This document shows positions 1 through 6,478 of a stretch of 9,511 bases of DNA, piece after piece (within the stretch, counting starts at the first letter, position 1; each line of letters starts with the position of its first letter). The notes under the pieces are model-generated. The model worked only from the letters and a program-made list of their open reading frames with translations, was not told the DNA's origin and ran no database searches. Both the position numbers and the translations under genes were made by a program. The stretch is from an uncultured Eubacteriales bacterium. GTDB lineage: Bacteria; Bacillota; Clostridia; Oscillospirales; Oscillospiraceae. The DNA is taken from NCBI GenBank assembly GCA_900320765.1, contig ONTN01000041.1, positions 1 to 9,511 of the forward strand, given 5' to 3'.

Positions 1-91
1 GAGCGCGTACTTCTCCGGCCAGCAGACCTCTGAGGCGGCCGCCAAGGCGATTAATTCAAGAGTGTTCCTATACGTAAACGAACAAAGGTGA
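1..91 (+). CDS. Extracellular solute-binding protein of a sugar-type ABC transporter (C-terminal 29 residues only)
   Basis: Reading from base 2 there is an open frame of 29 codons ending in TGA at 89-91; the rest of the gene lies upstream of the window. The tail has the pattern Y-x-x-G, then a Glu/Ala-rich stretch, then RVFLYVNE. This resembles the last helix of family 1 carbohydrate-binding proteins, which commonly end in something like EEAAKxIQxRVxLYLxE. The next genes are a MalF/MalG permease pair, the standard order for such importers, which supports the call. The protein would be a lipoprotein or secreted binding protein that captures the substrate outside the membrane. Nothing can be said about ligand specificity from this fragment. 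The call is an inference from a short tail plus context. Confidence 0.68.
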   Translation, partial: SAYFSGQQTSEAAAKAINSRVFLYVNEQR

Positions 92-104
92 TAAAGCGCA
101 AGAC

Positions 105-121
105 GCGGGGGCAAGCCCCGC
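105..121 (+). other. GC-rich stem-loop between binding-protein and permease genes
   Basis: GCGGGG (105-110) pairs perfectly with CCCCGC (116-121) around the 5-nt loop GCAAG. It lies in the 56-nt gap between the binding-protein stop (89-91) and the preferred permease start (151). There is no T-tract after it, so it is not a classical terminator. Hairpins at this position in binding-protein/permease operons are known to stabilise the upstream mRNA, so that more binding protein than permease is made; that role here is inferred. Confidence 0.5.
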
Positions 122-138
122 CGCCGGCGCACAAATAT

Positions 139-146
139 GGAAGGGA
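139..146 (+). promoter_or_regulatory. Ribosome binding site that decides the first permease start
   Basis: GGAAGGGA lies 4 nt before GTG at 151 and 1 nt before an in-frame GTG at 148. No comparable site precedes the longer GTG start at 88, where AAAGG merges with the start codon. This favours initiation at 148/151. Confidence 0.55.
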
Positions 147-150
147 AGTG

Positions 151-1134
151 GTGAACATCACGAGTCCTTTGATAAAATGGAAGGAAGCCCGGGCCGCGAA
201 GGCGCGGGTGAAGGAGAGACTTCGCGAGGTGCGAACGAATTTCACACCGGAGCAGCGGGGCGCTCTCAGAAGAACGAGGGTCCGCGAGTTTCTTACGAGC
301 ATCGGATTCCTCGGGCCGAGCTTTCTCGGAGTAATAGTTTTCTTTATCCTGCCGTTCGGGGTGGTTATCTATTACAGCTTTATAAAAAGCAGCCTTGACC
401 CCTCGTTCGCCGGATTGGATAACTATACGAATCTCCTGAAAAATCCGGGATTTCTCCTCGCTATGAAGAATACCGGCACGTTTTCCGCGCTGGTCGTCCC
501 GCTCTCCGTTATCCTCTCGCTCACTTTGGCGCTTCTTCTCGAGGCGAGGATACCGGGAAAGAGCCATTTCAGGACCTTCTTTTTAAGCCCGATGATGGTC
601 CCCGTAGCGTCGGTCGTGCTTATATGGCAGGTCGTCTTCTCGAATAACGGCGTTCTGAACGAGTTTACCGCCCTGTTCGGTCTTGACAAGGTGGACTGGC
701 TGAACTCTGACTACGCTCAGTGGGTGGTTATCTTCCTCTTCCTTTGGAAGAATCTCGGCTACAATATGATCCTCTTTATGTCCGCCCTTGCAAACGTGCC
801 GGGCGAGCTTCTGGAGGTCGCGGACGTCGAGGGAGCCTCGCCTCTTTATAAGTTCTTCGCGATAAAGATGCGCTACCTCTCGCCGACTATCCTTTTCGTA
901 GCTATACTGAGCCTTATAAACAGCTTTAAGGTGTTCCGCGAGGTATTCCTTTTAGCGGGAAGCTACCCCTATGAGAAGCTCTACACTCTGCAGCACTTTA
1001 TGAACAATATGTTTAACGCGCTGAACTATCAGAAGCTCTCCGCCGCGGCCGTTATTATGGCGATAGCTATGATAATCATCATCGCCGTCCTCTTTGCCGT
1101 GGAGAACTGGTTCGGAAAGGACGTGGAGGGATGA
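151..1134 (+). CDS. Carbohydrate-type ABC transporter permease, MalF/UgpA-like (first permease)
   Basis: Inner-membrane subunit of a binding-protein-dependent ABC importer, about 327 aa from the chosen start. Six hydrophobic segments are visible (roughly residues 48-78, 110-131, 142-165, 190-212, 243-262, 297-318). The cytoplasmic EAA loop, which docks on the ATPase, is at about 222-245 (EVADVEGAS, then IKMRYLSP); the usual first Pro of the IxxPxLxP part is replaced (Met-Arg-Tyr-Leu). The frame stays open up to a GTG at 88 that would overlap the upstream stop by 4 nt (GTGA), giving 348 aa. I prefer GTG at 151 because GGAAGGGA (139-146) is well spaced before it, while the 88 start has AAAGG running into it and would translate through a GC-rich hairpin into a poorly family-like sequence. 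The N-terminus is unusually long and basic (about 47 residues before TM1). It overlaps the second permease by ATGA, so the two should be translationally coupled. Confidence 0.9.
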   Translation: MNITSPLIKWKEARAAKARVKERLREVRTNFTPEQRGALRRTRVREFLTSIGFLGPSFLGVIVFFILPFGVVIYYSFIKSSLDPSFAGLDNYTNLLKNPGFLLAMKNTGTFSALVVPLSVILSLTLALLLEARIPGKSHFRTFFLSPMMVPVASVVLIWQVVFSNNGVLNEFTALFGLDKVDWLNSDYAQWVVIFLFLWKNLGYNMILFMSALANVPGELLEVADVEGASPLYKFFAIKMRYLSPTILFVAILSLINSFKVFREVFLLAGSYPYEKLYTLQHFMNNMFNALNYQKLSAAAVIMAIAMIIIIAVLFAVENWFGKDVEG

Positions 1135-2012
1135 AGAAAAAGCGTCTTGTCGGGCGAACGGCCGTTTTCATCGTCTGCCTTATCTTTGCGATCACCTTCC
1201 TCACGCCTACGATCCTCACCATTACGAACTCCTTTATGACGGAGAGCGAGATCGAGGCAAACTACGGCGCCGTCTTCGGCACGGCGCGCGCCGGTCATAG
1301 CTACGTTTCCGAGAAGGTGAATCTGAAGTTCATTCCGGAAAAGGTGACCTTTTCCCAGTATGTAACAGCTCTTATAAAGAGCCCGGACTTCCTTTATAAG
1401 TTCTGGAACAGCGTCCTTCTTACGGTGCCAGTCGTTCTGTTCCAGCTCGCCGTCGCTTCCGTCGCGGCATACGGGTTTACCCGCTGGAGAGGAAAGGCGA
1501 GATCCGCGATCTTCTTTTCATACGTTATTCTGATGCTGATGCCGTATCAGGTAACTCTGGTGCCGAACTATCTTGTCAGCGACGCTCTCGGCCTTGTAAA
1601 TACACGATGGTCGATCATTTTGCCGGGCGCCTTTGCCCCCTTCTCGGTGTTCCTGCTTACAAAGTATATGCGCAGGATCCCAAAGAGCCTTATCGAGGCG
1701 GCAAAGCTCGATGGGGCGAGCGAGTGGAGAGTATTTACAAGAGTGTGCCTGCCTCAGTGCAGAGCGGCGCTCTTCTCCGTCGCCATCCTCGTGTTTATCG
1801 ACTACTGGAATATGGTCGAGCAGGCGCTTATACTTCTGCCTGACGCAGATCAGCAGCCGCTCAGCGTCTTCCTGTCGCAGATAAATGCCGGCGAGGTAGG
1901 ACTTGCCTTCGCCGTGGCGACGTTCTATATGATTCCGACCCTTCTCCTTTTCCTCGGCGGCGAGGAGTACCTTGTCGAGGGTATAGCGCACCAGGGCTCC
2001 GTTAAGGGTTAA
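1131..2012 (+). CDS. Carbohydrate-type ABC transporter permease, MalG/UgpE-like (second permease)
   Basis: Second membrane subunit of the importer, 293 aa, heterodimerising with the preceding permease. TM1 is at about residues 9-32, followed by a long extracytoplasmic loop (about 35-90) containing NLKFIPEKVTFSQY, a segment typical of MalG-type proteins. Further TMs lie near 92-117, 125-147, 160-177, 212-235 and 257-277. The EAA motif is canonical at about 189-212 (EAAKLDGAS ... VCLPQCRAAL). The C-terminus ends in VKG like many family members (xxGxVKG), indicating an intact 3' end. The ATG at 1131 overlaps the previous stop as ATGA, with AAAGGA about 9 nt upstream. No anomaly in length or key motifs. 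Substrate cannot be assigned from the permease. Confidence 0.94.
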   Translation: MKKKRLVGRTAVFIVCLIFAITFLTPTILTITNSFMTESEIEANYGAVFGTARAGHSYVSEKVNLKFIPEKVTFSQYVTALIKSPDFLYKFWNSVLLTVPVVLFQLAVASVAAYGFTRWRGKARSAIFFSYVILMLMPYQVTLVPNYLVSDALGLVNTRWSIILPGAFAPFSVFLLTKYMRRIPKSLIEAAKLDGASEWRVFTRVCLPQCRAALFSVAILVFIDYWNMVEQALILLPDADQQPLSVFLSQINAGEVGLAFAVATFYMIPTLLLFLGGEEYLVEGIAHQGSVKG

Positions 2013-2015
2013 AAG

Positions 2016-2039
2016 ATGAAAGGATTGTGCATTCCATGA
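2016..2039 (+). other. Possible 7-codon leader ORF overlapping the adaptor start
   Basis: ATG at 2016 opens a frame encoding MKGLCIP and stops at TGA 2037-2039, sharing an ATGA with the adaptor start at 2036. AAGGG (2004-2008) lies 7 nt upstream of the small ATG. Its length is compatible with chance, and the same bases include the AAAGGA site probably used by the adaptor gene. Recorded as a weak candidate for translational coupling only. Confidence 0.15.
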
Positions 2040-4318
2040 ATGATGAAAAAAAGACCAAAAAAAGAGGCTGGGTACAGACGGCGGTTATAATTTTCCTTTC
2101 CGTTATGCTTGTGCTGACCTTCTTTTCCAATACGATTATGAATGCTAACCTCCCCGAGGTAGCCGTTCAGTACGTGACCTCAGGAGCTATAAGCGCTCAG
2201 ATCAGGGGACAGGGAACGATAGCCGCTTCCGAGACCTTTGATATCATAATGTCCGATACCCGCAAGGTTAAAACGGTCTATGCCAAGGTCGGCCAGACCG
2301 TAGAGGCGGGCGACGTTCTCTTTATCCTTGCCGAGGGCGACTCTCAGGAGGTCGAGGCCGCGCGTCAGGAGCTTGAACAGGCAGAGACCCAGCTCCAGAG
2401 CCTTAAGGATTCGCTTGAGGAATCGAGAAGAAGCTATCAGCGCGCACTTTTGGAGGCTGCCTCCGCCGCGGACTACACGAAGGAAAACCGCAATATCCAG
2501 AAGCTGAGGGACGAGATAAGCGAGAAGACGAAGGAGCGGGACGAGCTCGACTTCTCAGATACTGCCCTCAAGACCGCGAGGGACGCTTTCGAAGAGGCCG
2601 AGAAAGCCTACGAGGAGGAACAGAAGAAGTATGACGAGGCTCAGGAAAAGCTGAGAGAGGCTAAGTCCGCCGCAAAGAAGGCGAAGGAAGCGCTCGACGC
2701 CGCCGAGGAGCCGTATAACGAGGCAAAGGCCAAGGTCGACGCCATTGAGGCAGAGAGAGCCAAGAGCGGCGGCTCCGGCGACGGAAGCTACAGCGCCGTC
2801 AAGGCCGCCGAGGACGCTTACAACGCGGCTCGGGCAGAGACAAAAGAGGCCGAGGCTCAGGTCGAGGAGGCGAAGACCGCCCTCGAGACGGCGCACATAC
2901 TCTATGACGCCGGAAACGATAGAGTCACAGCCAAGGCCGAAGAGATGATAGAGGCAGACTACGTGCCGGGAGAAGACGGGCTTTCGTTCGATGAAAAATA
3001 CCCTGTAGGCAGCGACGCAAGAAAAGCCTACTTTGAGTCCAAATACGCGACCTACATACCTGCGGCTGCGGAAAAACTTAAGGATACCGACTCCGAAGCG
3101 TATGAGGCATACAAGGCCATAATCGCCGCGGAGCAGGCGATCCAGACCGCGCAGAACGCGGTAACGCAGGCAAAGCTCAGAGAGGAGAGCGCCTACGCCG
3201 CATACGACAGCGCGTACGACAGCTACGCAAAGTCAAACGCCGACGACGCCACCTACGCCAAACTGACCCGCGAGCTGAACGAGGCGAAGAAGACGCTCGA
3301 GCCTCTTGAGAAGGCATATAAGGAAGCGCAGAAGGAAAAGACCGCCAAGGACAAGGCCGTCGAGAACGCGCAGGAGGACGTAGATCTCATTCAGAACGGC
3401 ACCCTCGCCGTGGCTAATGAGAAAAAAGAAAGAGCAAAGACCGCTTACGATACCGCGAAGTCGGCGGCTGATAACGTACAGACGAGGTACGATACCCTGA
3501 CCTCTGAGATAGAGTCGCTCCAGACCCAGCTTGAGGACGCCATCTTCCAGCTCTCCGAGCAGAAGAAATCCGATCAGCTCTCCAAGAAGCTCAAGGATCT
3601 CGACCTTCAGGCAATGCGCAGCGGCATAACGAAGGCAGAGACGGCCGTTGAGAAGCAGGAGGGCAAGGTCGCCGAGGCTCAGGAGAAGCTCGATAAGCTG
3701 ACCTCCGGAGCGAAGGAGCAGGGCCTTGAGGTAGTATCAGACGTGAACGGCGTCGTCAAGAAGATCAACGTCTCCGCCGGAAACACCCCGGCGAAGGGCG
3801 AGATCATCTGCACGATCGAGGTGCCCGACAGGGGCTATTCCGTCGAGATGACGGTTACGACAGAGCAGGCGCAGAGAGTCACCGTCGGCGATTACGCCCA
3901 GGTATCCATGGGCTGGTGGGGCGGCAGCGATATCCAGGCTCAGCTTGTCTCCATGCGCGCCGATCCCCAGAGCCCGAGGGAGAAGAGAATACTCGTCTTC
4001 GACGTGACGGGCGACGACGTAGAGAGCGGAGCCACTATCAACATCGCCATCGGTGAGCGCAGCCGCAACTACGATCTTATTATACCGAAGAGCGCGGTGC
4101 GCTCCGACGCCAACGGCGAATTCGTGCTGCTTATTAAGACGAAGCAGACCCCGCTGTCCACAAGATATACGGCTCAGCGCGTGGCGATAACCAGGATCGC
4201 GGAGGACGATACCAGCATCGCCGTTACCGGCGAGCTCGCCTATAACGACTGCCTTATCACTACGACGTCTGCTCCGATCGCCTCCGGAATGCAGGTAAGA
4301 TTGGCGGATGAAGGATGA
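2036..4318 (+). CDS. HlyD/MacA-type adaptor (membrane fusion) protein with a very long coiled coil
   Basis: About 760 aa from ATG 2036. Order of parts: short basic N-terminus; one TM anchor (about 12-36); first half of a biotinyl-lipoyl-like domain (about 76-98, with VGQTVEAGDVLF); a Glu/Ala/Lys-rich coiled-coil region of about 455 residues (about 102-557); second lipoyl half (about 564-594, VVSDVNGVVKKINVSAGN); beta-barrel and membrane-proximal region (about 602-757, including LIIPKSAV). This is the adaptor fold of MacA/HlyD proteins, but the coil is far longer than in typical family members (full length usually about 350-480 aa). Coil breaks occur near 245-251 (Gly/Ser-rich) and 310-327 (Pro/Gly-containing, possible hairpin tip). 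It sits 23 nt after the MalG-type permease and overlaps the PCD-protein gene by ATGA. An alternative GTG start at 2027 adds 3 residues but leaves only 2 nt after the AAAGGA site. Likely role: extracytoplasmic scaffold or conduit; the substrate and direction are unknown. Confidence 0.85.
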   Translation: MNDEKKTKKRGWVQTAVIIFLSVMLVLTFFSNTIMNANLPEVAVQYVTSGAISAQIRGQGTIAASETFDIIMSDTRKVKTVYAKVGQTVEAGDVLFILAEGDSQEVEAARQELEQAETQLQSLKDSLEESRRSYQRALLEAASAADYTKENRNIQKLRDEISEKTKERDELDFSDTALKTARDAFEEAEKAYEEEQKKYDEAQEKLREAKSAAKKAKEALDAAEEPYNEAKAKVDAIEAERAKSGGSGDGSYSAVKAAEDAYNAARAETKEAEAQVEEAKTALETAHILYDAGNDRVTAKAEEMIEADYVPGEDGLSFDEKYPVGSDARKAYFESKYATYIPAAAEKLKDTDSEAYEAYKAIIAAEQAIQTAQNAVTQAKLREESAYAAYDSAYDSYAKSNADDATYAKLTRELNEAKKTLEPLEKAYKEAQKEKTAKDKAVENAQEDVDLIQNGTLAVANEKKERAKTAYDTAKSAADNVQTRYDTLTSEIESLQTQLEDAIFQLSEQKKSDQLSKKLKDLDLQAMRSGITKAETAVEKQEGKVAEAQEKLDKLTSGAKEQGLEVVSDVNGVVKKINVSAGNTPAKGEIICTIEVPDRGYSVEMTVTTEQAQRVTVGDYAQVSMGWWGGSDIQAQLVSMRADPQSPREKRILVFDVTGDDVESGATINIAIGERSRNYDLIIPKSAVRSDANGEFVLLIKTKQTPLSTRYTAQRVAITRIAEDDTSIAVTGELAYNDCLITTTSAPIASGMQVRLADEG

Positions 4319-5355
4319 AAAAGCTGAAGGATAAGAAATTCCTTATAAAAATTGCCGTTTTCGTGCTGCTTACCCTTATTTTCGCCGTTGACGCGATCAT
4401 ATACTCGGGTATAGCCGGCTCGATTGTCACTCAGCGCGCCGCGGGCGAGTTTAAGGGCGATAGCGATATGCTGGTCAGTCAGGTTTCGGCCTTCTATAAG
4501 GCCGGATCGAGCGGGAGCGAGGAGAATATATTCGCTTTCAGGTCCACCCTTGCGAGCGAATACGTTTCAGCCTCGCTTGAGGCTCCCGCAGGCGGCACGC
4601 TCTATAAGGACGGCTACAGCGCCGAGGGAAAGGTGAACGCGAGGGGCAATAATTCCTCAGCGGATCTCTTCGCCATCGGAGTGGGTGGAGACTGGTTTTA
4701 CTTCCATCCGCTCAAGCTCCGCTCCGGAAGCTATATAAGGGAAACAGATCTTATGAAGGATGGCGTCCTTCTCGATGAGGAGGCCGCGTGGCGCCTCTTC
4801 GGCGGCTATGACCTCGCCGGGCTGACCGTTGAGATCGACGAAGTGCCGTATGTTATCATCGGAGTCGTCGAGAGGGAAAAGGATGAGGCGACGAACGCCG
4901 CTTACGGCGGAGAGCCTATGATCTTTATGCACTATTCCGCGCTCAATGCGATATCGGAGACCGGCATAACGGAATATGAGCTCGTCGGCGCGGACCCGAT
5001 AGCGGGCTTCCTTAAGGGCATCGTTGAGAAGAATTTCCCGTCTGCTGTGACCGTGGAGAACACGGGACGTTTTACACCGGGAAGGATTTTTAAGCTTCTG
5101 GGCGATCTCGGAACGAGGTCAATGAGAAAAGAGGCCGTAAAATTCCCGTATTGGGAAAACGCGGCGATATATACCGAGGACAGGCTTACGATACTGCTTT
5201 CGGTTATGCTTCTTCTTGCTGTCTATCCGGTAATCAGCCTGATCGTGCTTCTGGTGAAGCTCGCAGCCAAGGGGATCAAGACGGCTAAGGTAAAGGTGCC
5301 GGAGTACAGGGAGAGAATGATGGAGAGAAGGTACGAAAGGAAGGCGGGAAGGTAA
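4315..5355 (+). CDS. Two-TM protein with MacB-like periplasmic core domain (truncated-architecture ABC permease-like)
   Basis: 346 aa. One TM near the N-terminus (about 10-32), a large extracytoplasmic domain (about 35-285), a second TM (about 291-317) and a basic cytoplasmic tail of about 28 residues. The extracytoplasmic part resembles the MacB_PCD domain of MacB/FtsX-type permeases: residues 117-146 (LFAIGV ... LRSGSYIRETDL), 150-163 (GVLLDEEAAWRLFG) and 176-186 (EVPYVIIGVVE) follow that family's 'GRxxxxxD ... VVLLxxxxAxxLFG ... YxVIGV' pattern. MacB has three TMs after this domain that form the transport core; here there is only one, so the protein probably cannot act as a stand-alone MacB permease. 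The gene starts in an ATGA overlap with the adaptor gene and ends 1 nt before the ATPase. Probably a partner of the adaptor; this is inferred from context. An ordinary frameshifted permease is unlikely because the reading frame runs intact to the next gene. Confidence 0.72.
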   Translation: MKKLKDKKFLIKIAVFVLLTLIFAVDAIIYSGIAGSIVTQRAAGEFKGDSDMLVSQVSAFYKAGSSGSEENIFAFRSTLASEYVSASLEAPAGGTLYKDGYSAEGKVNARGNNSSADLFAIGVGGDWFYFHPLKLRSGSYIRETDLMKDGVLLDEEAAWRLFGGYDLAGLTVEIDEVPYVIIGVVEREKDEATNAAYGGEPMIFMHYSALNAISETGITEYELVGADPIAGFLKGIVEKNFPSAVTVENTGRFTPGRIFKLLGDLGTRSMRKEAVKFPYWENAAIYTEDRLTILLSVMLLLAVYPVISLIVLLVKLAAKGIKTAKVKVPEYRERMMERRYERKAGR

Positions 5356-5356
5356 A

Positions 5357-6478
5357 TTGGCAGAGGTAGAATTAAAACACGTTTGGAAGATATACGACAG
5401 CGGCTTCGAGGCCGTTAAGGATTTTAACCTGCATATAAAGGATAAGGAATTCGTCGTTTTCGTCGGCCCCTCGGGCTGCGGTAAGAGCACGACCCTCCGT
5501 ATGATAGCCGGGCTTGAGGAGATCTCCGGGGGAGAACTGTATATCGACGGCCAGCTTATGAACCACGTCCTTCCGAAGAACAGGGATATCTCCATGGTCT
5601 TCCAGAACTATGCGCTCTATCCGCATATGACGGTATTCGACAACATAGCCTTCCCCCTTAAAATGAGGAAGGTGCCGATGAGCGAGATTAAAAAGAAGGT
5701 CGAGGAGGCTGCCGCGATACTCGATATATCCGACCTTCTTAAGCGCAAGCCGAAGGCCCTTTCGGGCGGCCAGCGCCAGCGCGTGGCTATAGGAAGATCG
5801 ATCGTCCGCGAGCCGAAGGTGTTTTTGATGGACGAGCCGCTCTCAAACCTCGATGCGAAGCTGAGAAACCAGATGAGAACGGAGCTTATAAAGCTGCGCC
5901 GCAAGCTGAATACGACGTTTATCTACGTCACCCACGATCAGACGGAGGCTATGACCCTCGGCGACAGGATCTGCATAATGAACAAGGGCGTTATCCAGCA
6001 GGTCGGCGCCCCGAAGGAGCTTTGGGACAAGCCCGCGAATATGTTCGTCGCCGGCTTTATCGGTATGCCTCAGATGAATTTCATCGACGCGACTCTGATG
6101 AGAAGCGAGGCTGGCTACCGCCTCTTCGTCGCGGGAGCTGAGCTTGAGCTTACGGAGACTCACCAGTCTGCTCTGAAGGCGGGGAATGTCGCTCCCGGCA
6201 AGGTCAAGATGGGCATAAGGCCGGAGCACCTGCACATTTCCGAAACAGGCATCCCCGCGTCAGCCGACGTTGCCGAGCTCAACGGAGGAACGCTCAATCT
6301 GCATTCGCTCGTAGAGGGCGTTGACGTCGTCGCCCTAATCCAGCTTGCCGACGACGATATCCACGCTCCGGCGCCCGGCGCTGTCATCCACCTTGAGCCC
6401 GAGCCCTCAAGGATACATCTGTTCGATCCGGAGAGCGGGGCAAGCCTTCTCTACGGAAAGACCGAGCATGAGAAGTGA
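5357..6478 (+). CDS. Carbohydrate-importer ABC ATPase, MsmX/UgpC/MalK-like
   Basis: 373 aa cytoplasmic ATPase that energises the MalFG-type permease pair. All nucleotide-binding motifs are present: Walker A GPSGCGKST at 37-45, Q-loop Gln83 (MVFQNYALYPHMT), signature LSGGQRQR at 135-142, Walker B VFLMDE at 155-160, D-loop SNLD 163-166 and switch His193. The second half is the regulatory TOBE/OB region of the MalK subfamily, with GIRPEHL at 286-292. Length is normal for MsmX/UgpC (about 360-380 aa). The start is TTG at 5357, 1 nt after the previous stop, with GGGAAGG (5346-5352) 4 nt upstream; this start gives the family-typical beginning MAEVELKHVWK. It is the only ATPase in the cluster, so if the adaptor and PCD protein are energised by a locally encoded subunit, it must be this one. 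Such ATPases often serve several sugar importers, which would weaken a dedicated role. Confidence 0.95.
   Translation: MAEVELKHVWKIYDSGFEAVKDFNLHIKDKEFVVFVGPSGCGKSTTLRMIAGLEEISGGELYIDGQLMNHVLPKNRDISMVFQNYALYPHMTVFDNIAFPLKMRKVPMSEIKKKVEEAAAILDISDLLKRKPKALSGGQRQRVAIGRSIVREPKVFLMDEPLSNLDAKLRNQMRTELIKLRRKLNTTFIYVTHDQTEAMTLGDRICIMNKGVIQQVGAPKELWDKPANMFVAGFIGMPQMNFIDATLMRSEAGYRLFVAGAELELTETHQSALKAGNVAPGKVKMGIRPEHLHISETGIPASADVAELNGGTLNLHSLVEGVDVVALIQLADDDIHAPAPGAVIHLEPEPSRIHLFDPESGASLLYGKTEHEK

Noticed and set aside
88..150. Longer 348-aa version of the first permease from GTG 88
   Set aside because: Its binding site runs directly into the start codon, the added 21 residues are encoded by a GC-rich hairpin region, and GTG 151 has a well-placed GGAAGGGA. 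Kept only as an alternative.
2555..2896. Long minus-strand frame inside the adaptor coiled-coil gene
   Set aside because: It is the mirror of an Ala/Glu/Lys-rich coding sequence (Leu/Ser-rich peptide), with no binding site and no family-like sequence.
2500..3700. Tandem DNA repeats in the coiled-coil region
   Set aside because: GCCGAGGC/GAGGCGAAG-like words recur because of biased Ala-Glu-Lys composition, but I could not find a fixed-period repeat unit by eye.
6345..6467. Upstream extension of the MATE reading frame inside the ATPase gene
   Set aside because: It lies in the coding sequence of the conserved TOBE region of the ATPase, is not MATE-like, and ATG 6468 has a properly spaced site.
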